In this document: piece after piece, positions 55,966 to 64,000 of the stretch
Position numbering within the stretch: position 1 is the stretch's first letter
How the letters are laid out: every line of letters starts with the position of its first letter
Notes under the pieces: generated by a model
Seen by the model: the letters and a program-made list of their open reading frames with translations, nothing else
The model's database searches: none
Told to the model about the DNA's origin: nothing
Source: DATFVJ01 sp963820395
GTDB taxonomy: Bacteria; Actinomycetota; Actinomycetes; Streptosporangiales; Streptosporangiaceae
Assembly: GCA_963820395.1 (NCBI GenBank)
Contig: CAWGAE010000020.1
Span: 310,001 to 374,000, forward strand
Length of the DNA stretch: 64,000 bases
Direction of reading: 5' to 3'
Program-made: the position numbers and the translations under genes

Positions 55966-58900
55966 CCATTATCAGCCTGCGTGACAAAGTGACTACTGCG
56001 GAGGCCGGGCGGGAGTTCTGGCGCGGTGTGCTCGTCGCTGGCGGGTTCACCGCGATCCCGCGGTGGACCCTCGATCCGGTGCCTGGCGTCGTCGAGCACG
56101 AGGCGACGATCCCCGGCGACCTGGTGGCGGCGTTGCGCGCGCTGGCAGACGAGCTGGCGGTGCCGCTCAGCTCGGTGCTGCTGGCCGCGCACGCCAAGGT
56201 GCTCGCCGCCTTGTCCGGCGAGCGCGAGATCGTGACCGGCTACGTCGCAGCGGAGGGCGCCTGGCCGTTGCCGTGCCGGCTGACGACCGGACCGGATTCG
56301 TGGCGCACGGTGCTGGCGGACACCCATCGAGTCGAGTCGCAGCTGCTGACGCACAAGGACTTCCCGGTCGATGATCTCAGGCGCGAGCTGGGCCTGACCG
56401 AGCCGTCATTCGAGATCGTGTTCGATCCGACCGGCAGCGACAGTGTCCGCGGCGAGCTCGCGGAGGACACTGCGCTGTGGACGGGGATCTCCCAACACGG
56501 CGGCCGGCTCGGGCTGCGTATGCGGTACCGGACCGACGTGCTCGACGCGGAATGCGCCGCCAGGATCGCCGGATATCACCTCACCGCGCTCGCGCTGATC
56601 GCGGCCGATCCGGGCGCCGAGCATGAGCGGCAGAGCCTGCTGTCCGCTGATGAACTCCACTACCAGCTCGAAGGGCTTGCCGGACCGCGCCGGGAGCTGC
56701 CGGACCGCAGGTTCCACGAGCTGTTCGAGCAGCGGGCAGCGGAACACCCGGACGCCGTCGCCGCTGTGCACGGCGACCGGCAGTTGACCTACCGGGAACT
56801 CAACGCCCGGGCTAACCGGCTGGGACGAGCCCTGTTGGCGCGGGGGCTGCGCCGCGAAGGTGTCGTGGCGGTGGTGACCGAGCGCAATCTGGACTGGATG
56901 GCCGCCGTCCTGGCGGTTTTCAAGGCCGGTGGCGTGTACCTGCCCATCGAGCCGCATTTCCCGGCCGATCGCATCGCGACCACGCTCTCCCGTGCCGGGT
57001 GCGGGCTCGTGCTGACCGAACCCGCCAGCACCACCACGCTCGACCAGGCCCTGGACTCGCTGTCCGGAGTCCAGACGCTCTTCGTCGACGCAGCCTACCG
57101 GGAGGACCATGCCGAGGGTGATCTCGGCGTTAGCGTCGCACCGGATCAGCTCGCCTACATCTACTTCACCTCCGGCTCCACCGGTGAGCCCAAGGGCGCG
57201 ATGTGCGAGCAAGCGGGCATGCTCAACCACCTCTACGCCAAGATCGACGACCTGAAGATCGGCGAGGGGCAGGTGGTCGCCCAGACCGCACCACAGTGCT
57301 TTGACATCTCGCTATGGCAACTGGTTGCCGCGCTCCTGGCCGGTGGGCAGACCCTGCTCGTCGAGCAGGAGACGATCCTGGACGTCCAGCGGTTCGTTGA
57401 CAAGATCATCGGCGGTAGGGTGGCCGTACTCCAGGTCGTGCCGTCGTACCTGGAAGCCGTGCTGTCCTATCTGGAGCAGTACCCCCGCGAGCTGCAGGAC
57501 CTGCGGTGCGTGTCGGTCACCGGCGAGGCGTTGAAAAAAGAGCTCACGCAGCGCTGGTTCGCGGCGGAGCCGAACATCAAGCTGGTCAACGCGTACGGGC
57601 TGACCGAAACCTCCGATGACACCAATCACGAGGTGATGGACCGGGTGCCGGACGGAGAACGGGTCCCGCTCGGTCACGCCGTCAACAACGTGCACGTCTA
57701 CGTCGTCGACGAGCACCTGTCACCGGTGCCGCTTGGCGCCCCCGGTGCGATCGTCTTCTCTGGGGTCTGCGTCGGCCGCGGCTACATCAACGACCCCGAG
57801 CGCACCCGGCTGGCCTACCTGGCCGATCCGCACCGCCCCAGCCAGCGGCTGTACCGCGGCGGTGACTACGGCCGCTGGCTGCCCGGCGGCAAGCTGGAAT
57901 TCCTCGGCCGCCGGGATACCCAGGTCAAGATCTCTGGCTTCAGGATCGAGATCGGCGAGATCGAGAACACTCTGCTGCGGGTGCCCGGTGTCCGCGACGG
58001 TGCAGTGGTGGTCGCCGGGCGGGCGGGCCAGAGCAAGCACCTGGTGGCGTTCTACAGCGGCCCAAGGCCACTAGACACCGGTGTGCTGCGGAACCGCCTG
58101 GGTGAGTCGCTGCCCGCATACATGGTCCCGTCGGCCTTCCACTGGCGGGAAAGTCTGCCGCTGACCGCCAACAGCAAGATCGACAGGAAGGCGCTGACGG
58201 CGCTCGCCGGCGAACTCGACGTCGCCGAGGAAGACTACCACGCGCCGATTACGCCGACCGAGCAGCGGCTGGCGGCCGTATGGGCGAAGGTACTCGGGAT
58301 CCCGCAGGACCAGATCGGCCGGCTGGACCACTTCTTCGACCGGGGCGGCACGTCGCTGTCGGCGGTGAAGCTGGCGATCAGCCTGAACCGTGCGGTATCC
58401 CTCAAGGATCTCACCGGTCACCCGATCCTCGCCGACCTGGCCGGGCTGGTCGACGGTAGGTCCGAGCGGCGCTCCAAGCTGCTGCAGTCACTGTCGGAAT
58501 CGGACGGCGGGCCGGCCGGTGCCCTGGTGTGCTTTCCCTACGCCGGCGGTAACGCGGTCAACTTCCAGCCGATGGCCCGCGCGCTGCGGGGCAGCGGGCT
58601 GGCGGTCTACGCCGTCGAGCTGCCCGGTCACGACCTGGCCGCCAAGAGCGAGCCGTTCGCGCCGATGGCAGAGGTGATCGAGCAGGTCGTCGGCGAGATC
58701 ACCCGGCGTGGCCTGACTGGGATCCTGCTGTGGGGCCAGTCCTCGGGCACCGCGTTCGCCGTGGAGACGGCCCGGAAGTTGCAGGAACGCGGGGTGGACG
58801 TCCAGCGCGTGTTCCTCGGCGCGCAGCTGCCCGGTGATGCCGCCGACCGGCGCGCCGCCATCACCGAGCTGACCGGGCGGAGCAATGCCGAGATCGCAGC

Positions 58901-59249
58901 GGGGCTGAGCGCAGGCAGCGGCTACACCGAGCTCGGTGAGCTGGATGCGCAACGCGCCGAGCATGTCGGTGCCGCATACCGGCACGACTGCGTGTCCGCA
59001 CACCGCTATTTCGCCGACGCCCTGGACACCCCGCCGGCGGTGAAGCTGTTCGCGCCGGTCACCGTGGTCGTTGCCGCCGACGACCCGAGCACGGCGGGTT
59101 CCGCCCGCCGGTACCGCGACTGGCAGCTGCTGGCCGAGCACGTCGACCTGCACGAGCTCGCGGGCGGCGGCCACTACTTCCTGCGCACCCGTCCGGCCGA
59201 GGCGGCACAGGCCGTGCAGCGCGCTACCGCAATGTTGGCTTCTTCTTGA
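55962..59249 (+). CDS. Free-standing NRPS: partial C - A - T - TE
   Basis: 1095 residues. Residues 1-230 look like the C-terminal lobe of a condensation domain (no HHxxxDG). The adenylation domain (about 240-740) has all core motifs: FTSGSTGEPKGA (about 400), FDISLWQ, NAYGLTETSDD, GGDYGRWLPGGKLEFLGR and NSKIDRKAL with the A10 Lys. My reading of the pocket code is D-I-W-Q-S-T-A-D-D-K; the paired Asp suit an amino side chain. The carrier domain (FFDRGGTSLSAV, about 794) and type II-like thioesterase (GQSSG, about 924; GGHYF) follow. It starts inside the stop of the carrier/membrane gene. Confidence 0.9.
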   Translation: MTIISLRDKVTTAEAGREFWRGVLVAGGFTAIPRWTLDPVPGVVEHEATIPGDLVAALRALADELAVPLSSVLLAAHAKVLAALSGEREIVTGYVAAEGAWPLPCRLTTGPDSWRTVLADTHRVESQLLTHKDFPVDDLRRELGLTEPSFEIVFDPTGSDSVRGELAEDTALWTGISQHGGRLGLRMRYRTDVLDAECAARIAGYHLTALALIAADPGAEHERQSLLSADELHYQLEGLAGPRRELPDRRFHELFEQRAAEHPDAVAAVHGDRQLTYRELNARANRLGRALLARGLRREGVVAVVTERNLDWMAAVLAVFKAGGVYLPIEPHFPADRIATTLSRAGCGLVLTEPASTTTLDQALDSLSGVQTLFVDAAYREDHAEGDLGVSVAPDQLAYIYFTSGSTGEPKGAMCEQAGMLNHLYAKIDDLKIGEGQVVAQTAPQCFDISLWQLVAALLAGGQTLLVEQETILDVQRFVDKIIGGRVAVLQVVPSYLEAVLSYLEQYPRELQDLRCVSVTGEALKKELTQRWFAAEPNIKLVNAYGLTETSDDTNHEVMDRVPDGERVPLGHAVNNVHVYVVDEHLSPVPLGAPGAIVFSGVCVGRGYINDPERTRLAYLADPHRPSQRLYRGGDYGRWLPGGKLEFLGRRDTQVKISGFRIEIGEIENTLLRVPGVRDGAVVVAGRAGQSKHLVAFYSGPRPLDTGVLRNRLGESLPAYMVPSAFHWRESLPLTANSKIDRKALTALAGELDVAEEDYHAPITPTEQRLAAVWAKVLGIPQDQIGRLDHFFDRGGTSLSAVKLAISLNRAVSLKDLTGHPILADLAGLVDGRSERRSKLLQSLSESDGGPAGALVCFPYAGGNAVNFQPMARALRGSGLAVYAVELPGHDLAAKSEPFAPMAEVIEQVVGEITRRGLTGILLWGQSSGTAFAVETARKLQERGVDVQRVFLGAQLPGDAADRRAAITELTGRSNAEIAAGLSAGSGYTELGELDAQRAEHVGAAYRHDCVSAHRYFADALDTPPAVKLFAPVTVVVAADDPSTAGSARRYRDWQLLAEHVDLHELAGGGHYFLRTRPAEAAQAVQRATAMLASS

Positions 59250-59272
59250 GTAGCAAGAGAAAGGACATCGAG

Positions 59273-60271
59273 ATGTCGTCCTCATCCCCCCCGGCGTCCC
59301 TGCTCGACGTGGACCTACAACCCGGCAAGCCTCCGATGCTGGCGGCCGAGGCCACCGGCGACGCGCCGCATTGGGCGGCGGGGCACCGGGACGCGCTGCG
59401 CGCCATCGTCGCCGAACACGGTTCGGTCCTGGTCCGCGGCCTAGGGCTGCGCGACGCGGCCGAGGTCGGTGCCGTCTTTCAGCGGCTGGCCACCGGCCTG
59501 ATGACCGAGAAGGAGGCCTTCGCGCCCCGGCGGACCTACTCCGACGGCGTGTACTCCGCAACGAAGTGGCCGCCGAACCAAGTGATGTGCATGCACCACG
59601 AACTGAGCTACGCGCTTGAGTTCCCCGGCCTGATGCTATTCGCGTGCCTCATCGCGCCTACCGGCGGCGGGGCGACCGCGGTGGCCGACTCGCCGACCGT
59701 GCTCGACGCGCTGCCCGCCGAGCTGGTCGAGCGGTTCGAGCGGCAGGGCTGGCTGCTCACCCGCAACTACAACGAGGACATCGGGGCGTCGGTCGCCGAG
59801 GCGTTCGGCACCGAGGACCGCGGCGCCGTGGAGAGCTACTGCCGCGCCAACGCGATCGAATTCGAGTGGCAACCCGACGGCGGGCTGCGTACCAGGCAGC
59901 GCCGCAGCGCCGTGGTGCGTCACCCGGTCACCGGGCAGCGCTGCTGGTTCAACCAGATCGCGTTCCTCAACGAGTGGACGATCGACCCCGAGGTGCGCGA
60001 GTTCCTGGTGGACGTCTACGGCGCCGACGGACTGCCGTTCAATACCCGCTTCGGCAACGGCGACCCGGTCGGCGAGGACGTCGTGCAGCTGCTCAACCAG
60101 GTCTACGAGGCTAACACCGCCCGCGAGCCGTGGCAGTCCGGTGACCTGCTGCTCGTCGATAACATCCGCACCGCGCACAGCAGGGAGCCCTTCGAGGGAC
60201 CGCGCGAAGTGCTGGTCGCGATGGCCGACGTGGTGCGCCTGGCCGACTGCTCGCCCACCGTCGAGAGGTGA
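59273..60271 (+). CDS. TauD/TfdA-type Fe(II)/2-oxoglutarate dioxygenase
   Basis: 332 residues from ATG 59273 (GAAAGGA upstream). The facial triad is visible: MHHELSY gives His-x-Glu (about residue 107) and TAHSREPFEGPREV gives the distal His and the 2OG-binding Arg (about 300-308). NQIAFLNEWT and GDLLLVDNIRTAHS are typical of SyrP-like enzymes that hydroxylate amino acids bound to carriers. Sandwiched between the NRPS and sbnB, it likely oxidises the activated amino acid or the product. Hydroxylation is most likely; other 2OG reactions are possible. Confidence 0.9.
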   Translation: MSSSSPPASLLDVDLQPGKPPMLAAEATGDAPHWAAGHRDALRAIVAEHGSVLVRGLGLRDAAEVGAVFQRLATGLMTEKEAFAPRRTYSDGVYSATKWPPNQVMCMHHELSYALEFPGLMLFACLIAPTGGGATAVADSPTVLDALPAELVERFERQGWLLTRNYNEDIGASVAEAFGTEDRGAVESYCRANAIEFEWQPDGGLRTRQRRSAVVRHPVTGQRCWFNQIAFLNEWTIDPEVREFLVDVYGADGLPFNTRFGNGDPVGEDVVQLLNQVYEANTAREPWQSGDLLLVDNIRTAHSREPFEGPREVLVAMADVVRLADCSPTVER

Positions 60272-60278
60272 CCGCCGG

Positions 60279-61349
60279 ATGACCACCATCGATTCCACCG
60301 CAGCGGAGTCCGCAATGTCTGGGCCGGTCACCGTGCCGCCGTTCGCGGTGATCTCCGGTGGCCAGGTCCAGCACGCGCTGCGGGGCCGGGAGAAGCAGAT
60401 CGTGGAGCTGGTCGAGGCCACCTACCGGCTGCACGGCGCGGGTGACTCGGTGAACCCGCCGTCCTATTTCCTGCGTTTCCCCGACCGCCCGTCCGACCGG
60501 ATCATCGCGCTGCCCGCCTCGATCGGCGGGCAGGTGCGGGTGGACGGGCTGAAGTGGATCTCCAGCTTCCCGGGCAACGTGGCGGCCGGCATCCCGAGGG
60601 CCTCGGCCGTGCTGATCCTCAACGACCACGACACCGGCTACCCGTTCGCCTGCCTGGAAAGCTCGATCATCAGCGCCACCAGGACGGCCGCGTCGGCGGC
60701 GCTGGCGGCCGACTGGCTCAGCCGCGGCCGGCCGCGGCAGGCCCGCGCCGGGTTCTTCGGGACGGGCCTGATCGCCCGCTACATCCACACCTTCCTGGCC
60801 GCCACCGGCTGGTCGTTCGACCAGATCGGCGTGCACGACCTGTCCGCCGGCAGCGCGGCCGGCTTCCGCGGTTACCTGGAGCAGTCGGGCACCGCCAGCC
60901 GGATCACCGTGCACGACACCCCCGGGCAGCTGATCCGCTCCAGCGACCTGGTGGTCTTCGCCACCGTCGCCGGTCAGCCACATGTCAGCGACCTGTCGTG
61001 GTTCGAGCACAACCCGCTGGTGCTGCACGTGTCGCTGCGCGATCTCGCCCCGGAGATCGTGCTCGCCTCGGCCAACATCGTCGATGACATCGGGCACTGC
61101 CTGAAGGCCAGCACCTCGCCGCACCTGGCCGAACAGCTCACCGGCAACCGGGACTTCGTGTCCGGCACGCTGGACGACGTGATGGCCGGGCGGGTGACCG
61201 TGCCAGCCGGCCGGCCGCTGGTGTTCTCCCCCTTCGGCCTGGGAGTACTCGACCTCGCGGTCGGCAAATACGTCTACGACCAGGTGGCCCGCTCCGGCGG
61301 GCTGCACGTCGTCGACGACTTCTTCCACGAGCTGCGCCGGTACGGATGA
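60279..61349 (+). CDS. sbnB: 2,3-diaminopropionate biosynthesis protein SbnB-like
   Basis: About 356 residues from ATG 60279, 7 bases after the dioxygenase stop. This is an ornithine-cyclodeaminase-fold NAD enzyme: LPASIGGQVRVDGLKWISSFPGN, the Rossmann turn GFFGTGLIARY (about 160), TVAGQPHVSD and a C-terminal SPFGLGVLDLAVGKYVYDQ. SbnB oxidises the SbnA product to L-2,3-diaminopropionate, 2-oxoglutarate and NADH. The released 2-oxoglutarate could also feed the dioxygenase. Last gene before the hairpin. Confidence 0.93.
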   Translation: MTTIDSTAAESAMSGPVTVPPFAVISGGQVQHALRGREKQIVELVEATYRLHGAGDSVNPPSYFLRFPDRPSDRIIALPASIGGQVRVDGLKWISSFPGNVAAGIPRASAVLILNDHDTGYPFACLESSIISATRTAASAALAADWLSRGRPRQARAGFFGTGLIARYIHTFLAATGWSFDQIGVHDLSAGSAAGFRGYLEQSGTASRITVHDTPGQLIRSSDLVVFATVAGQPHVSDLSWFEHNPLVLHVSLRDLAPEIVLASANIVDDIGHCLKASTSPHLAEQLTGNRDFVSGTLDDVMAGRVTVPAGRPLVFSPFGLGVLDLAVGKYVYDQVARSGGLHVVDDFFHELRRYG

Positions 61350-61372
61350 ACAGTACGTCTCTTACGCCGATG

Positions 61373-61393
61373 GCCGTCACGTAACGTGACGGC
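61373..61393 (+). terminator. Perfect 9-bp palindrome with TAA loop after sbnB
   Basis: GCCGTCACG and CGTGACGGC flank TAA, 24 bases after the sbnB stop. It can act as terminator of the operon or as an operator. No T-run follows. Confidence 0.6.
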
Positions 61394-62295
61394 GCGAAGG
61401 GATAGCGCGTTGGACATGGCGCAGTGCCTGGAAGTACGTGCCAGACGGACTTCGGTGGTGAATGCGATCCCGACGCGCTCCCCCGGTCGGCAGCCGCCCG
61501 CACTGCGATAGGCCATCCCCGATCCGGTTCGCACCGCACGACCATCAAATGCCGCCGCGTTCAATGTCCACTGGCTTTAGCCACGAATCCGGCAGGTCGC
61601 GCAGATGCAAGCAGATGCAAACGGAGCCTCAACGGCTCGGCTCCGCGCCCATCCTTAATCCGGACTTACTTGGCCCCAGCGTCCCAACCAGCCTCTGACC
61701 TGGGCATTCCCACGAACCCACACCCGGCTTGCATGCTACATGCCCTGACCACCGGAAACGAATACTGCTGGTAGCCGATCAAACCCGGGATGCGGCGATG
61801 GTTTAGTGGCCACTAAGACCATCCCTGTGGTGGCGTTTCCCCCGTGCAGGATAAGACTTGACCTTCAAGATCAAGTAAGTCGGCTTAATCTTGGTGCTGG
61901 CGTGATCGGCGAGTGCCGTGTGGCAGCCGCAGCGTCGGCCATCGGCAACGCGCCCACGCCCTGGACGAGGATCAGCAAGTTACCATGGACCGCACTCAGG
62001 GGCCGTAGGCCCAGAACGTCACCACGTTCCCCGCGACCGGATTAATCTTGCGCTAGTCACATCGAAGGCTCGCTCACCTCCGGCCACAATTTGGCGAAAC
62101 GACATCCGGCCACCTAATTGATCACGTGCCAGCTTCACGGTACATTGACACCGGGAATGATCTTCTCAACCCGCTGCTGAAAGTGGCCGCGATCTCTTCG
62201 GATCTGACTCTTCGGATCTGACACGGCCTGCTGGCGATGCTAAAGAGCCGGACGGCGGCTTCGACTGCACTGTTATAGAGGAGAGTGAGTCCACA
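61394..62295. other. Non-coding stretch, no gene seen
   Basis: About 900 bases. Only short, overlapping open frames and short CAGATGCAA repeats near 61607-61622. The promoter of the lipoprotein gene should lie near the right end; GAGGAGAG occurs at 62277-62284. Confidence 0.5.
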
Positions 62296-62880
62296 GTGGA
62301 CCGTTTGGCCAAGGGAAGTTCGTTGAAGCGCCTGATTGCCCTCGTTGCCGGCCTGGTGATCCTTTTCGGCGGAGCGGCGGCGTGCGGCTCCTCCAGCAAG
62401 TCGACGAGCGCAGCCCCGCCGGCCACCCAGGCGTCCGGCGCCGTCACCCAGACCGGCTCGTCGACTGGCACCTGTACGGAAGCGGGGACCCGCAAGATCC
62501 CAAAGACTCGGCTACTGGCCGATCTCGGCCTCACCTACGGGGCGTTCCACCGCTATCTGTACAAGCCATACAAGGCCGGATCATTCCACAAGGGCGCCGA
62601 CGGACGAACCAAGGCAATCATCAAGGCGGGGCTCGCGTCCGCAGCGATCATCAAGCTGCTCAGCAACGCTAGCAAGAACGCCGCCGCGGACCCAACGTTG
62701 TGCAAGTTCGTACCCAATATCAACGGCATCAAAGCTAGCCTGGCCGGCCTCGTCAGTAAGATCAAGGGCGGTACTGCCACCTCAAGCGACGTCGACGGCA
62801 CGAGCAGCATGTTCGACCAGCTAAAGAACGGCGCGGGGTTCACCGCGCCGAGCACGTCGTCGCTGCCCGGACTGGGCTGA
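62296..62880 (+). CDS. Predicted lipoprotein of unknown function
   Basis: The product has 194 residues. GTG 62296 is followed by a basic start, a hydrophobic segment (LIALVAGLVILFGGA) and a lipobox Cys at about residue 30 (GAAACGSSS). A Ser/Thr/Ala linker leads to a helical domain with two more Cys. No family recognised. It stands alone and is convergent with the sugar permease gene. Confidence 0.78.
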   Translation: MDRLAKGSSLKRLIALVAGLVILFGGAAACGSSSKSTSAAPPATQASGAVTQTGSSTGTCTEAGTRKIPKTRLLADLGLTYGAFHRYLYKPYKAGSFHKGADGRTKAIIKAGLASAAIIKLLSNASKNAAADPTLCKFVPNINGIKASLAGLVSKIKGGTATSSDVDGTSSMFDQLKNGAGFTAPSTSSLPGLG

Positions 62881-63075
62881 GCCCATTGTCGCCAGGCGTG
62901 GCAAAGGCGTGCGGCACCGCTGGTTGCGATCAGCTCGGCGGACAGTGGCCTTGCCTTCGGTCGACGTGCGTCCGGACGGACCAGGCGGCGGTCCCAGCAC
63001 GCCGCGCCACGCCAACTCGTCACCAGGCCCGGCTGTTCGAGATCCGGTGCATGGTTTGCGCGCATCGGACCTCGA

Positions 63076-64000
63076 TCAGCCGGTCCTGCCCCTCCGGCGG
63101 GCCAGGGTATCGACGGTCACGGCTACGAGCAGCACGATCGCGGTGACGATATCGGTGGCCGCGGCGCTCATCCCGATCAGGCCCAAGCCGTTATAGATCG
63201 TGGCGACGACAAGCCCGCCCAGCAGCGCATGCAGCATCCTGCCGCGGCCGCCGAAGAGGTTGGTGCCGCCGATGACAGCCGCGGCCACCGCGAAGAGCAC
63301 GTACCTGCCACCATCAAGGTCGGTGCCGATCGAGTCCAGCTGTGACGCGAGGATGATTCCCCCGAGGCCGGCAGTTAGGCCGCACAGCGTGAAGGCCATC
63401 GTCCGGATGGTGATCAGGTTGACGCCGGCCCTCCGGGCCGCCTCGGCGTTGCCGCCGATGGCGTAGATGTAACGCCCGAAACGGGTCCGCCCGGTCAGCA
63501 CGGTCCACAGCACCACGACGCCGAGCACAATGGGGACGATCCAGGGGACGCCGCGCAGCGTCACCGGGCCCACGCCTCGGTTGGTATTGCCAACGGTGAC
63601 CACCACGACGCCGGCGACCGCCATCACGGCGATCTTCAACAGCGTGACGCCGAGTGGTGGTGCCACTAGGCCGCTGGCCCGCCTGCGGCGGTCGCGCATG
63701 ATCATGAATAGGCCGACCAGCCCGACCAGGACCACCATGACAATCCAGCCTGCCACCGGGCTGAGGTTCCCTGCGGTCAGGTCGTAGATGATGTCGTTCG
63801 GGTTCCCGATCGAACCGCCAGCGCCATGGCCGCTGCGGGCGACCAGGATGATCATCAAACCCTCCAGGCCGAGCAGCCCGGCCAGAGTGACCACGAAAGA
63901 CGGCAGACCCAGCCGCGTGATCAGACTGCCCTGTGCGAGGCCGATGAAAGCGGTGACGGCCAGCCCGATAAGGATGGCCACCCACCAAGGCAGCGTATAG
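63076..64000 (-). CDS. Sugar ABC transporter permease, XylH/RbsC type (partial)
   Basis: The frame runs off the window's right end, so the N-terminus is missing. The visible 308 residues carry several membrane helices, RLGLPSFVVTLAGLLGLEG, the permease EAA-like loop GRYIYAIGGNAEAARRAGV, and the family-typical VAAAVIGGTNLFGGRGRM near the C-terminus. This is the BPD_transp_2 family (xylose/ribose importers). ATP-binding and binding-protein genes are probably outside the window. Specificity not determined. Confidence 0.88.
   Translation of the reverse strand, partial: YTLPWWVAILIGLAVTAFIGLAQGSLITRLGLPSFVVTLAGLLGLEGLMIILVARSGHGAGGSIGNPNDIIYDLTAGNLSPVAGWIVMVVLVGLVGLFMIMRDRRRRASGLVAPPLGVTLLKIAVMAVAGVVVVTVGNTNRGVGPVTLRGVPWIVPIVLGVVVLWTVLTGRTRFGRYIYAIGGNAEAARRAGVNLITIRTMAFTLCGLTAGLGGIILASQLDSIGTDLDGGRYVLFAVAAAVIGGTNLFGGRGRMLHALLGGLVVATIYNGLGLIGMSAAATDIVTAIVLLVAVTVDTLARRRGRTG

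Overview
The window is GC-rich chromosomal DNA (roughly 65-70 % by eye) from a filamentous-type actinobacterium. The evidence is GTG/TTG starts with GGAGG-type ribosome sites, an actinobacterial TadA plus TadA-associated protein pair, an ImuA-ImuB-DnaE2 mutasome behind an actinobacterial-type SOS box, a polyphosphate glucokinase, a kinase/FHA pair, and a natural-product cluster. I cannot name the genus from sequence alone. Many otherwise good genes carry single-base indels (helix-turn-helix protein, esterase, GH65 phosphorylase, HNH nuclease, STAND ATPase). Some of these may be sequencing errors rather than biology.

Layout: 1-4 kb is partly decayed DNA (frameshifted helix-turn-helix gene, tRNA-Ser-like scraps, a 22-base poly-C run, a small stress-type protein, a split esterase) ending at tRNA-Ser(CGA). 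4.6-8 kb holds tadA and its partner, a PH-domain membrane protein with a 50-residue partner, and a B3/4-domain protein. 8-14.2 kb is the SOS mutasome (imuA-imuB-dnaE2). 14.3-20.3 kb has an M50 peptidase, small membrane proteins, a decayed transposase, a Ser/Thr kinase and an FHA-like protein. 20.5-27.3 kb is a disaccharide-phosphorolysis module: ROK glucokinase, GH65 phosphorylase, beta-phosphoglucomutase-like HAD, sugar porter and polyphosphate glucokinase.

28-39.5 kb is a defence-type island. It holds a NaeI-like restriction endonuclease with its C5-cytosine methylase around a broken HNH gene, then recombinase and transposition-ATPase relics. These are followed by a three-gene cassette (SIR2-domain protein, STAND NTPase with 13 near-identical WD40 repeats, membrane-anchored coiled-coil protein) and an IS110 transposase. 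40-51.6 kb returns to tRNA-Ser(GCT), an acyl-CoA synthetase, a SigE-type sigma factor, a Cys-rich protein/MauE pair, an AAA ATPase, gene relics, a secreted ricin-type lectin and a secreted S53 peptidase.

52.3-61.4 kb is a compact five-gene cluster: sbnA (2,3-diaminopropionate synthesis), a carrier/multi-membrane-span/beta-helix protein resembling the C-terminal part of poly-lysine-synthetase-type NRPSs, a free NRPS (partial C-A-T-TE), a TauD-type dioxygenase and sbnB. It should make L-2,3-diaminopropionate and activate a (probably basic) amino acid for a membrane-associated or hydroxylated product. An aminotransferase relic lies just upstream. The window ends with a lipoprotein and the edge of a sugar ABC permease. 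The two most interesting systems are the SIR2/STAND-WD40/TM cassette and the split Pls-like diaminopropionate cluster.
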